DNA of 51,252 bases from an uncultured Pelagibacteraceae bacterium (lineage in GTDB: Bacteria; Pseudomonadota; Alphaproteobacteria; Pelagibacterales; Pelagibacteraceae). The notes beneath the pieces are model-generated. The model searched no databases, was not told where the DNA came from, and worked only from the letters and a program-made list of their open reading frames with translations. Below, piece after piece: positions 9,126 to 17,129 of this stretch (the stretch's first letter is position 1; every line of letters begins with the position of its first letter). The translations under genes were made by a program, and so were the position numbers. The stretch lies in NCBI GenBank assembly GCA_902591045.1, contig CACIZC010000008.1, positions 1-51,252 of the forward strand, in the 5' to 3' direction.

Positions 9126-10388
9126 TTAATGGAGTCTAGAAATAGCCGCTTTGCAATTTTTTAATTTTTTTTCAAGAAACTCATATCCTCTGTCCAAGTG
9201 ATAAACTCTATTTACAGTAGTTTTATTTTTTGCGACTAAGCCTGCCAATACTAAACTAACCGAAGCTCTAAGGTCTGTTGCCATTACTTCTGCTCCATTA
9301 AGATTTGATGAACCTGTTATTTTTGCAACATTGTCTAAAATATTAATTTTTGCACCCATTCTAATTAATTCAGGAACATGCATGAATCTATTTTCAAAAA
9401 TATTTTCTTTAATTGTTGATATCCCATTTGCTTTTGTCATTAAAACCATAATCTGTGCTTGTAAATCTGTTGGAAAACCAGGGTAAGGTGCTGTTGTTAT
9501 AGAAATAGGTTTTATTTTTCTAGATTTTAATATTTTAATTTCTTTACTTTTAATTTCTAACTTTACACCCATTTTTTTTAAAACTTGTAACTCCTTTTTT
9601 AAAACTTTAGTTTCTATTCCAGATATTACTATTTTTGTTCCGATAAGAGCACCTGCAATTATGAAGGTGCCTGTTTCAATTCTGTCAAACATTATTTTAT
9701 AATTTGCAGATTTTAATTTTTTGGTTCCTTCAATTTTTATTTTTCTCTTTCCAACCCAGTTAATATTCACATTCATTTTTTTTAAAAAATTAATTAGGTC
9801 TTGTATTTCAGGTTCCGTAGCACAATTACTTATGTAAGATACTCCGTCAGCATAACTCGCTGCTATAATGGCATTTTCAGTAGCTCCAACTGATATGGAT
9901 GGAAATTTAATTTTTGCTCCTCTAAGACCATTTTTAGCTTTGGCTAATATATATCCATTCTTAATTTTAATATTGGCCCCTAGTTTTTTTAAAGCCAAAA
10001 GATGCAAATTTACTGGTCTCGTTCCAATAGCGCAACCACCTGGTAAAGAAACTTTTGCTTTTTTGAATTTTGATAATAATGGTCCCAGAACTATTACGCC
10101 TGCCCTCATAGTTTTTAACAACTTATAAGGAGCTAAAGTTCTAAATTTTTTTTTTTTATTATTTATTACGATTTTTTTTCTTTTATAGTTAATTTTAATA
10201 TTTGAACCAATATATTTTAAAAGTTCTACCATTGTGATCACATCTTTTACAAGTGGAGTGTTGCTAATTTCAATTTTTTGATTATTTAAAATAGAAGCTG
10301 CTAAAATTGGAAGTGTTGCATTTTTAGATCCAGATATTTTTATATTTCCAGATAAATTTCTTTTTCCTTTAATTATTAGTTTTTGCAT
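9126..10388 (-). CDS. murA: UDP-N-acetylglucosamine 1-carboxyvinyltransferase
   Basis: MurA makes the first committed peptidoglycan precursor by adding enolpyruvate from PEP to UDP-GlcNAc. The 420 aa protein starts with KGKRNLSGNIKISGSKNATLPILAAS and carries the catalytic loop LPGGCAIGTRPVNLH, whose Cys is the residue targeted by fosfomycin (some bacteria carry Asp there; this one does not). PYPGFPTDLQAQ and the C-terminal ATDLRASVSLVLAG and IDRGYE-type (LDRGYEFLEKK) blocks are also present. It heads a run with DUF2948 and hisD and begins 4 bp after dcd. Confidence 0.97.
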   Translation of the reverse strand: MQKLIIKGKRNLSGNIKISGSKNATLPILAASILNNQKIEISNTPLVKDVITMVELLKYIGSNIKINYKRKKIVINNKKKKFRTLAPYKLLKTMRAGVIVLGPLLSKFKKAKVSLPGGCAIGTRPVNLHLLALKKLGANIKIKNGYILAKAKNGLRGAKIKFPSISVGATENAIIAASYADGVSYISNCATEPEIQDLINFLKKMNVNINWVGKRKIKIEGTKKLKSANYKIMFDRIETGTFIIAGALIGTKIVISGIETKVLKKELQVLKKMGVKLEIKSKEIKILKSRKIKPISITTAPYPGFPTDLQAQIMVLMTKANGISTIKENIFENRFMHVPELIRMGAKINILDNVAKITGSSNLNGAEVMATDLRASVSLVLAGLVAKNKTTVNRVYHLDRGYEFLEKKLKNCKAAISRLH

Positions 10389-10391
10389 TAA

Positions 10392-10946
10392 TTATATTTT
10401 GGGAAGTGTAACACCCTTCTGTTTCATATATTTACCTTTTCTTTTTGAGTATGTAGTCTCTGGCTTTTCATTGCCTTTGATAAATACAAATTGTGCAGCT
10501 CCCTCGTTTGCATAAATTTTAGCTGGCAAAGGAGTAGTATTTGAAAACTCCAGTGTTACATGTCCTTCCCATCCAGGTTCAAGGGGTGTAACATTAACGA
10601 TTATTCCACATCTTGCATAAGTAGATTTACCTAGGCAGATTACAATTACATTATCCGGTATTTTAAAATATTCTACAGTTCTAGCTAAAGCAAAAGAATT
10701 GGGTGGTATGACACAAATTTTTGATTTTTTTGAAATAAAACCTTCTTTTTTAAAATTTTTTGGATCTACTATTGTGGAGTTAACATTGGTAAAAATTTTA
10801 AAATCATCTGAAACTCGCGCATCATAACCGTAGGATGAAAGCCCATAAGATATTTTTCCTTTTCTAGTTTGTTTTGGAATAAATGGAGAAATCATTTTAT
10901 GACTTTTTGCCATTTTTCTTATCCATTTATCAGAAAGTACGCTCAT
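10392..10946 (-). CDS. dcd: dCTP deaminase
   Basis: Dcd deaminates dCTP to dUTP, feeding thymidylate synthesis; it acts as a homotrimer. The 184 aa protein shows [63 protein letters not shown] and the catalytic EGAAQFVF region. The start codon overlaps the stop of a tiny upstream ORF as ATGA, suggesting translational coupling. Confidence 0.95.
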   Translation of the reverse strand: MSVLSDKWIRKMAKSHKMISPFIPKQTRKGKISYGLSSYGYDARVSDDFKIFTNVNSTIVDPKNFKKEGFISKKSKICVIPPNSFALARTVEYFKIPDNVIVICLGKSTYARCGIIVNVTPLEPGWEGHVTLEFSNTTPLPAKIYANEGAAQFVFIKGNEKPETTYSKRKGKYMKQKGVTLPKI

Positions 10947-11059
10947 TTTTTTTTTGTCTTAAAATATTTTTGTTTAAATTTTTTTCTTTTTTTTAAGTTA
11001 ATTTTCAAAGCTAATTCCTTACTCAAAAGAGATTTCTCTTTTTTTTCAACAATTTTCAT
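10943..11059 (-). CDS. Tiny lysine-rich ORF (38 aa) coupled to dcd
   Basis: An ATG at 11059 opens a 38 aa frame starting [19 protein letters not shown] and ending in a Lys/Phe-rich tail. Its TGA overlaps the dcd start in an ATGA junction, and its start is 5 nt after the stop of the next upstream small gene. The spacing suggests an operon member, but low complexity and AT bias can create such ORFs by chance. I recognise no family. It could instead be a leader that only controls dcd translation. Confidence 0.4.
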   Translation of the reverse strand: MKIVEKKEKSLLSKELALKINLKKRKKFKQKYFKTKKK

Positions 11060-11064
11060 TAAAG

Positions 11065-11259
11065 TTAATTTTTATCTGGATTTGTTAAATCCTCTAGAGT
11101 GATTGGTTTATGAATATCATGCATCTCCTCTTTTGTTTCTCCAGTTTTACTTTGGGAAACTCTTTTGGCTCTTTTTTGCTCTAAGCGCGCTTTTCTCTTA
11201 GCTTCTTTACGCATAGCTTTTTCGCCCCTTGTAGATTTGTAATCGTAGTGGATACCCAT
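11065..11259 (-). CDS. Small charged protein, function unknown
   Basis: This 64 aa protein has a very basic middle (RGEKAMRKEAKRKARLEQ and more) likely to form a helix, followed by an acidic tail (ITLEDLTNPDKN). It begins MGIHYDYKSTRG. The composition, the ATG start and its place just ahead of dcd make it a credible gene, and the non-repetitive N- and C-termini argue against a chance ORF. I recognise no domain. A basic helix could bind RNA or ribosomes, but this is only a guess. It diverges from the tRNA-Thr. Confidence 0.65.
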   Translation of the reverse strand: MGIHYDYKSTRGEKAMRKEAKRKARLEQKRAKRVSQSKTGETKEEMHDIHKPITLEDLTNPDKN

Positions 11260-11350
11260 TTTTTCACCATAGTTTTATTATGTTTTACTTTGAAGAATGT
11301 AAATATGCAAGTGTCTATTAAAAACCTTGTAAATTAACTATTTAGAAAAT

Positions 11351-11370
11351 ATAGAATTCATTAATTCTAT
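11351..11370. repeat. Perfect 8-bp inverted repeat before tRNA-Thr
   Basis: ATAGAATT, a 4 nt CATT spacer and AATTCTAT form a perfect palindromic hairpin ending 11 bp before the tRNA-Thr. It lies inside the 120 bp spacer between the tRNA and the divergent small gene. It could be an operator or just AT-rich symmetry in the promoter. Confidence 0.4.
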
Positions 11371-11381
11371 CCAAACTAGAA

Positions 11382-11457
11382 GCCCACATAGCTCAGTTGG
11401 TAGAGCACTTCCATGGTAAGGAAGAGGTCGCAAGTTCAATTCTTGCTGTGGGCACCA
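11382..11457 (+). tRNA. tRNA-Thr (GGT)
   Basis: Cloverleaf with acceptor GCCCACA/TGTGGGC, D-arm GCTCAGTTGGTAGAGC, anticodon stem CTTCC/GGAAG with loop ATGGTAA (anticodon GGT), T-stem GCAAG/CTTGC with canonical loop TTCAATT, discriminator A and an encoded CCA. All tertiary positions look standard, unlike the tRNA-Phe at 7079. Confidence 0.97.
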
Positions 11458-11499
11458 TGAAAGTAGTAGTTTTATAAATGTGATTATATAACTTTAATT

Positions 11500-12240
11500 A
11501 TGAATAAATTAAACACTGATAAAATAAATAATATAAAATATTTAATAAAAAATAAAAATGACATCATAGAGAAAACTTTATTAAAGGGCGTACAGTGGAA
11601 TAATGACATTGTATTATTAATTGGGTACTGGATAAAAAAATATAAACTAAAACATTTTGTTAATATTGGTTGTCATATTGGAACGGTAGCTTTGCCTATA
11701 TCAAATTATATTAAAGAAGTAAGTGCCATTGAGCCATTCCCCCCTACTTACAAACATCTTTTAGAAAATATAAGTTTAAATAATATTAAAAATATAAAAA
11801 CTCTTAATGTTGCCACTGGGGATAGATTTGACAAGGTATACTTTTTAGACACAAAGCATGAAAGAATTAAAAATAATTCTGGTGGGATGCATGCGGTCAC
11901 TATTAAAGATATAAAAAAAAACTCTTTATCGTCAAGCTTGTATACAAAAAAATACTGTGTAGATATGAAAAAAATAGATGATTTATCGATAAATAAATTT
12001 GACATTATGTTATTAGACGTTGAAGGAAGGGAATATGAAACTATTAAGGGAGGTATTCAAAAAATTTCTGAATGCATGCCAATTTTGATTATAGAAATTT
12101 GGGGAGATAAAAAAAGAAAGTTAGAGAATATGAATACAAAAAAAAAGGATGTTATAAATTTTATTATTAGTAAAAAATATAAGTTATTTAAACAAATTAA
12201 CGATAATTATATTTTTTTTCCTAAAAATTTAAAAATTTAA
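11500..12240 (+). CDS. FkbM-family methyltransferase
   Basis: This 246 aa SAM-dependent methyltransferase has FVNIGCHIGTVALPIS as the SAM-binding motif I, SAIEPFPPTYKHLLENISLNN as motif II with an acidic residue for the ribose, and LLDVEGREYETIKG as the FkbM signature. FkbM enzymes often methylate sugars or polyketides; nearby glycosyltransferase-like genes suggest a surface sugar, but this is inference. It follows tRNA-Thr by 42 bp and overlaps the 3' end of the opposing TPR gene by 4 bp. Confidence 0.85.
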   Translation: MNKLNTDKINNIKYLIKNKNDIIEKTLLKGVQWNNDIVLLIGYWIKKYKLKHFVNIGCHIGTVALPISNYIKEVSAIEPFPPTYKHLLENISLNNIKNIKTLNVATGDRFDKVYFLDTKHERIKNNSGGMHAVTIKDIKKNSLSSSLYTKKYCVDMKKIDDLSINKFDIMLLDVEGREYETIKGGIQKISECMPILIIEIWGDKKRKLENMNTKKKDVINFIISKKYKLFKQINDNYIFFPKNLKI

Positions 12241-13724
12241 TTTTTTTTTATTTTTAAATTTTTTTTAAGATCTTCTTTAATATTCTCAAAAACTCCGTCC
12301 CAATCTCCATCTTCTTTTTGTCTATATAGGGTAACATTTTCATACCAAGTAGATTTTTTTTCATTACGAAACCATCGCCAATCACTAACAAAAGGAAGAA
12401 CAATCCATGTTTTTTTTTCCAACATTGCCGATAAGTGTGCAATTGAAGTATCTGCAGTAATTATTAAATCTAAATTTTTAATTATACTCATTGTGTCTTC
12501 GAATGGCTTGGTATCCTTATCTAGTTTATCAAAATAATTTACATTGGAATTTTCGTTAAGAATTTTTAGCTTGTTTGTATTAAAATCTTGCTGGAGAATG
12601 AAAAAGTTAACACTTTTTAAATCTGTTAGAGTCTTAAATTGCTCAATGGGAATCATTCTTAGTAACGATCCGGTTGCACCAGATCTTTTTGTTGAGTCGG
12701 CATTTATACCAATTTTTAGACCAGTAAAAGAACTAAAAAAAATTTTCCACTTTTCTAGTTTTTGTTTGTCAAGCTGAGCAAAATTTTTATTGGATGGAAA
12801 AGACTTATTTTTTTCATAAAAAATTCCAGGAAGACTCATTAAATGATTATGAAAATCATGTGATGGTATTTTATCTTTTTCTGAAATCGTTTGAATTTCT
12901 TTAGGATTAAAAAAATGAGAAAGATTGTACTTAAGTCTTAAGATTATTTTGCCTCCGAATTTTTCTTTTAACAAATAAAGATATCTTGAAAATTGAAACA
13001 AGTCCCCGATTCCTTGTTCTGAAAAAATCAGTATAGTTTTATTTTTTAAATTTTCACCATTCCAAATTGGAGTATTTATTTTCAAATTTATATAGTTCAC
13101 ATAATCAGAAAAAATTTTGCTTTTTTTCCTCCATTCATATTCTTTGAATCCTCTTTCAAATTTTTTTAAAGATAAAAGTATTGTGGAATAATTTAAGTGT
13201 GCTTCTACATAATCAGGTTTTTTATCAATTGCCTGTTCGTAATATTTTTCAGCTTCTTCAAAATTTCCTAAATATTTGTAGGAGAAACCAATATTGTTAT
13301 AAGCTAAAAAATTAGAAGGATTAGCATTTATTGCTATATTGAAATATTTGATCGCTTTATCAAACTTTTTAAGAGCGGAAAATATATTTCCTAAATTATA
13401 TGCGCTTACGTCATTTTTTTTATTAACTGTAAGAGATTTTTTATAAAATATGATGGCTTGATCAAAATTTTTTTGATCATGAAAAAATTTTGCATAGTTA
13501 TAAAGGAGCAAAGAGTCTTCTGGTTTTATTTTTAAACACTTCTGAAATATATCCTCTGCCTTTTTATATTGCCTTGTCTCTGAAAGTAAAGTTGCATAAT
13601 TAAGAAGAATAGAAATATTGTACGGATTATCTCTCAATAAGTTTTCATAGATATCTTGTGCCTTAGAATAATTTTTTCTTTTGTGATGAATAACTGCGTT
13701 TTTAAAATCTTTTTCGATTACCAT
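12237..13724 (-). CDS. TPR protein fused to a glycosyltransferase-9-like C-terminal domain
   Basis: The first ~210 residues are tandem tetratricopeptide repeats, visible in the recurring blocks LLLYNYAKFFHDQKNFDQA, AYNLGNIFSALKKFDKA and AYNNIGFSYKYLGNFEEA. The C-terminal part (about 220-490) holds ILIFSEQGIGDLFQFSRYL, LKIGINADST and ITADTSIAHLSAMLEKKTWIVLP, which match the GT-B-like domain of TPR glycosyltransferase-9 proteins, with a DTSIAHLAGAL-type nucleotide-sugar motif. Such proteins are common in SAR11. The acceptor is unknown. It is the last gene of a three-gene operon; its ATG overlaps the stop of the preceding 51 aa gene by one base (TAATG). Confidence 0.85.
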   Translation of the reverse strand: MVIEKDFKNAVIHHKRKNYSKAQDIYENLLRDNPYNISILLNYATLLSETRQYKKAEDIFQKCLKIKPEDSLLLYNYAKFFHDQKNFDQAIIFYKKSLTVNKKNDVSAYNLGNIFSALKKFDKAIKYFNIAINANPSNFLAYNNIGFSYKYLGNFEEAEKYYEQAIDKKPDYVEAHLNYSTILLSLKKFERGFKEYEWRKKSKIFSDYVNYINLKINTPIWNGENLKNKTILIFSEQGIGDLFQFSRYLYLLKEKFGGKIILRLKYNLSHFFNPKEIQTISEKDKIPSHDFHNHLMSLPGIFYEKNKSFPSNKNFAQLDKQKLEKWKIFFSSFTGLKIGINADSTKRSGATGSLLRMIPIEQFKTLTDLKSVNFFILQQDFNTNKLKILNENSNVNYFDKLDKDTKPFEDTMSIIKNLDLIITADTSIAHLSAMLEKKTWIVLPFVSDWRWFRNEKKSTWYENVTLYRQKEDGDWDGVFENIKEDLKKNLKIKKN

Positions 13725-13879
13725 TATTTTTTAATAAATTTTAGAAGCAAAATGTTAAATAGAGATAATATAACGGCAGCTAAAACATCTAATAATGGGC
13801 TGGCAGCAGGATAGCCGTAATTCCACAAAACCACTAAAAAAAACCAAATAAACCAAAAAGTTATTGTAATATTTTTCAT
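13724..13879 (-). CDS. 51-aa membrane protein, function unknown
   Basis: An ATG at 13879 opens a 51 aa frame starting MKNITITFWFIWFFLVVLWN and continuing through a short YGYPAASPL turn into a second hydrophobic helix (VLAAVILSLFNILLLKF). This predicts a two-helix inner-membrane hairpin with a Lys-rich C-terminus. The stop overlaps the TPR gene's ATG (TAATG), and the start lies 2 bp after the TVP38-like gene. That tight packing on both sides and the coherent hydrophobic pattern support a real gene despite its size. No family recognised. Confidence 0.7.
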   Translation of the reverse strand: MKNITITFWFIWFFLVVLWNYGYPAASPLLDVLAAVILSLFNILLLKFIKK

Positions 13880-13881
13880 GT

Positions 13882-14610
13882 TTAATTTTTTTTAAAGAAA
13901 GTTTTTTTTAAAACAAAAGCTAATATTAAAATAATTAAAAATCCAGCTATAGGTAAATAAATGTCCGGAGAAGTTGCTACTTTCATGAAAGTAAGTTCTG
14001 TATTCTCGTCTATAACTTTTTCGATACCAGAACCAATAGCCACTGTAATAAACATAGAAGGTAAACTACCAAATGCTGTTGCTATAAAATAATTTTTTAT
14101 TGGCATGTTAAATAAAATTGGTAAAACATTCTGTACGGCGTAAGGTGCTCCACCCCCACCAATAAAACGAAAACACATAAAATAAATAAGATTATTTTTA
14201 TTAAAAAGCTCTCTTAGCTTAGAAAATCTTGGAGCTAGTTTTTCTTCTATGAAATCTCTAAAAAATGCACCCGCTAAAACATATAAAAGTGTTGCTCCGA
14301 CGCTTGTGGAAATAATAATTATTGATATACCCCACCACTTACCGAAAACAAATCCGCTAAATACAAGTAGTGGCATTGCAAAACCGAGAAAAAGTACCCA
14401 GATAATACTAAAAATAAAAAAAGCTATTGTTAAAAATAAAAAATTTTCCTCTTTATATTGTAAAATTATGTCTTTGTTCAATTTTATAAAATCGTAACTA
14501 GTTAAATCTTTAAGATCAATTGCAGAAAATAAAAAATAAAGACCTATAGAAAGCAAAGATAAATAAACTGCACCAATTGTTAGTTTTAACTTTCCAGAAG
14601 TTATATTCAT
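13882..14610 (-). CDS. TVP38/TMEM64-family (SNARE-associated) membrane protein
   Basis: The 242 aa protein has about six hydrophobic segments and the VTT-domain features: ISIIIISTSVGATLLYVLAGAFFRDF, PRFSKLRELFNKNNLIYFMCFRFIGGGGAPY with the conserved R-F/I-x-G/P turn, NVLPILFNMPIKNYF and GSLPSMFITVAIGSG. In this superfamily (DedA relatives) some members act as lipid scramblases or transporters; the substrate here is unknown. It heads the operon with the 51 aa protein and the TPR-glycosyltransferase, hinting at envelope glycolipid work (inferred). Confidence 0.85.
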   Translation of the reverse strand: MNITSGKLKLTIGAVYLSLLSIGLYFLFSAIDLKDLTSYDFIKLNKDIILQYKEENFLFLTIAFFIFSIIWVLFLGFAMPLLVFSGFVFGKWWGISIIIISTSVGATLLYVLAGAFFRDFIEEKLAPRFSKLRELFNKNNLIYFMCFRFIGGGGAPYAVQNVLPILFNMPIKNYFIATAFGSLPSMFITVAIGSGIEKVIDENTELTFMKVATSPDIYLPIAGFLIILILAFVLKKTFFKKN

Positions 14611-14687
14611 AAATTAACTTTTAACTGTACTTATACAGGCTTATTCCCTATAAATATCAAAAAATTTAATAGGAACCAAATAAATCT

Positions 14688-14822
14688 ATGAAAAGAACGT
14701 ATCAACCTAGCAAACTAGTCAGAAAAAGAAGGCATGGCTTTAGATCTAGAATGTCAACAAGAGGTGGCCGAAAACTTCTAGCAAGAAGAAGATCAAAGGG
14801 TCGTAAAAGACTTTCGACCTAA
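14688..14822 (+). CDS. rpmH: Ribosomal protein L34
   Basis: This 44 aa protein reads [18 protein letters not shown] at the N-terminus and ends KGRKRLST, the standard L34 sequence pattern. It precedes rnpA by 7 bp, the classic rpmH-rnpA pair. AGGA lies about 14 nt upstream of the ATG. Confidence 0.98.
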   Translation: MKRTYQPSKLVRKRRHGFRSRMSTRGGRKLLARRRSKGRKRLST

Positions 14823-14829
14823 CTAAATA

Positions 14830-15183
14830 ATGACAAAGCTTGAGAGTTTAAAAAAAAATTCACATTTTGAAACTGTGTTAAAGAATAGAGTTGTTAATAA
14901 CGATTTATTTTCAATTTATCGTGTAAAAAATTTCATTAAAAACAATAGTAATAGTAAAAAATTATATATTAGTTTTGTAATGAGAAAGAAAGTCGGAAAT
15001 GCTGTTAAAAGAAATAGAATAAAGAGAAAATTAAAATCTATTATTCAAAAATTATTGAAAATAAATAGTGCAATTAATTCAAATTACACATATATAATTT
15101 TTGGTAAAACAAAAGTTTATAAAGAAGGTAGCAAGGAATTATTTGAAAAAATGAAAAATAGTTTCAAAGGAATGAGGAGCTAA
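14830..15183 (+). CDS. rnpA: Ribonuclease P protein component
   Basis: RnpA is the protein subunit of RNase P, which trims tRNA 5' ends with an RNA catalyst. The 117 aa sequence has the RNR signature region KKVGNAVKRNRIKRKLK and a basic, Lys-rich composition. It lies between rpmH and yidD, the normal order. Confidence 0.96.
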   Translation: MTKLESLKKNSHFETVLKNRVVNNDLFSIYRVKNFIKNNSNSKKLYISFVMRKKVGNAVKRNRIKRKLKSIIQKLLKINSAINSNYTYIIFGKTKVYKEGSKELFEKMKNSFKGMRS

Positions 15184-15188
15184 AAATT

Positions 15189-15446
15189 ATGAAGATAGTC
15201 AACTATCTGCTTATAAATTTAATAAAATTTTATAAATATTTTATCTCTCCTATATTTGGGCAAAATTGTAGGTTTTTACCAACCTGTTCTGAATATTTTA
15301 TTGAATGCTTGAAGGTGCATGGAACAACAAAAGGTTTGTACTTGGGAATAAAAAGAATGGGAAAATGCCATCCAATAAAGATTTTGGGAGGGAACTCAGG
15401 ATTAGATCTTGTGCCTAAAAAAGAAATAACTAGAAAAAAAAATTAG
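15189..15446 (+). CDS. yidD: YidD, membrane protein insertion efficiency factor
   Basis: The 85 aa protein has the YidD pattern: LIKFYKYFISPIFGQNCRFLPTCSEYFIEC with the conserved Cys residues, then GLYLGIKRMGKCHPI. It is thought to assist YidC at the inner membrane. It abuts yidC with no gap, between rnpA and yidC as expected. Confidence 0.96.
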   Translation: MKIVNYLLINLIKFYKYFISPIFGQNCRFLPTCSEYFIECLKVHGTTKGLYLGIKRMGKCHPIKILGGNSGLDLVPKKEITRKKN

Positions 15447-17129
15447 ATGGATCTTAGAAACGTAATTTTTGCTATAGCTTTATCATTTGCAGTTTTATTT
15501 GGCTGGTCAGTAATTTTTGAAACTCCGCAAATTGAGGAACAAAGAAAATCACAGCAAACAGAAAGTAAAGATCAAAACTTAGATTCTCCTAGCGTTAATC
15601 TAGAAAAAACAAAGGTTCCTAACATTTCGAGGGAAGATGCTATTAAATCTACAAGTAGAATAAAGTTTGAAAATGAAAATGTTGAGGGTTCAATTGCGCT
15701 TCAAGGAGCTTTGATAGATGATATTACCTTCAAAAAATATAATGAGACCCTTAAAGCTGATAAAAAAGTAACATATTTAAACCCTTCAGAAACAGATGAA
15801 GGTTACTTTGTAGAAACTGGATGGGCCGCTAGCAATCTTGAAAAGACAGCTCTTCCTAATGCAAAAACAATTTGGAGTGTTAAAGGAAACAATAAACTAT
15901 CGGAAGGCAATCCTGTAGTAGTAGAGTGGAATAATAAATCAGGATTAGTATTCAGAAAAAAAATTGAATTAGATAGTAAATTTTTATTTAGAATAACCCA
16001 AGAAATCCAAAATAAGTCTGGAAAAAGAGTTGAGTTGTATCCTTATGCTCAAATAACTAGAAATAAAAAACCTGATGTTGCAGATTTTTATATTTTACAT
16101 GAAGGTTTTATCGGAGTTTTTGATGAAGAACTTCAAGAAGAAGGCTACAAAGATATTGAGGATAAAAAAAAGGAATACAACGCTGGGGAAGGTTGGCTAG
16201 GAATAACAGACAAATATTGGTTAACGGCATTAGTACCTGAAAAAAATCAACCCTTTAAAGGAGAGTTTGTTTACAAAAATAGCTTTAAAGCAAATTATAT
16301 CCAAAATAAACCTGTAGTTATTCAGCCATCAGGATCAGGGATATCTGAAACAAAGATTTTTGTTGCTGCCAAAGAAGTAAAAGTCATTGACGGATATGCA
16401 GAATCGGAATCTATTAATAAATTTGATTTAACTATTGATTGGGGCTGGCTCTATTTTTTAACAAAGCCATTATTTTTTATAATAAACTATCTATTTGAAC
16501 TTACTAAAAACTTTGGAATAGCTATAATTTTAGTTACAGCAGCTGTAAGATTATTGTTCTTTCCACTTGCAAACTACTCATTTAGATCCATGGCAAAAAT
16601 GAAAATTTTGCAACCAGAATTATTAAGGTTAAAAGAATTACATAAAGGTGACAAAACAAAACTTCAGCAAGAAATGATGTCTCTCTACAAAAGAGAAAAA
16701 GTTAATCCATTGTCTGGTTGCTTACCAATTTTGATACAAATACCTTTCTTTTTTGCAATCTACAAAATGCTCTTAATTTCTCTTGAAATGAGACACCAAC
16801 CATTTTTTGGTTGGATAAAAGACTTGTCTGCGCAAGACCCAACTTCTATTTTTAATATCTTTGGTCTAATTCCTTGGGATCCTCCATCGTTTTTAATTAT
16901 TGGTGCTTGGCCAATAATGATGGGCGCAACTATGTTTTTACAACAAAAATTAAATCCAACACCGCCTGATCCTATACAGGCAAAAATATTCATGTTCTTT
17001 CCATTTTTCTTAACAATAATTTTAGCTCCATTTCCTTCTGGTTTAGTTGTCTATTGGACAATCAATAACATTTTAACTATTGCCCAACAGTGGGTAATTA
17101 TGAGAACCACAACAGTAAAAACAAAATAA
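15447..17129 (+). CDS. yidC: YidC membrane protein insertase
   Basis: YidC inserts and folds inner-membrane proteins, alone or with SecYEG. The 560 aa protein has an N-terminal anchor (VIFAIALSFAVLFGWSVIF), a large periplasmic domain (about 60-350), and a C-terminal Oxa1-type domain with FGIAIILVTAAVRLLFFPL, MAKMKILQPELLRLKE, LSGCLPILIQIPFFFAIYKML and SGLVVYWTINNIL. The substrate-gripping Arg occurs in TAAVRLLFFP. Its stop abuts the argB start. Many Alphaproteobacteria carry engB between yidC and argB; none is here. Confidence 0.98.
   Translation: MDLRNVIFAIALSFAVLFGWSVIFETPQIEEQRKSQQTESKDQNLDSPSVNLEKTKVPNISREDAIKSTSRIKFENENVEGSIALQGALIDDITFKKYNETLKADKKVTYLNPSETDEGYFVETGWAASNLEKTALPNAKTIWSVKGNNKLSEGNPVVVEWNNKSGLVFRKKIELDSKFLFRITQEIQNKSGKRVELYPYAQITRNKKPDVADFYILHEGFIGVFDEELQEEGYKDIEDKKKEYNAGEGWLGITDKYWLTALVPEKNQPFKGEFVYKNSFKANYIQNKPVVIQPSGSGISETKIFVAAKEVKVIDGYAESESINKFDLTIDWGWLYFLTKPLFFIINYLFELTKNFGIAIILVTAAVRLLFFPLANYSFRSMAKMKILQPELLRLKELHKGDKTKLQQEMMSLYKREKVNPLSGCLPILIQIPFFFAIYKMLLISLEMRHQPFFGWIKDLSAQDPTSIFNIFGLIPWDPPSFLIIGAWPIMMGATMFLQQKLNPTPPDPIQAKIFMFFPFFLTIILAPFPSGLVVYWTINNILTIAQQWVIMRTTTVKTK

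Noticed and set aside
10869-11102. Plus-strand Phe-rich frame antisense to dcd and the small ORFs
   Set aside because: Its composition is the antisense of Lys-rich coding and poly-T runs; no ribosome site or family resemblance.
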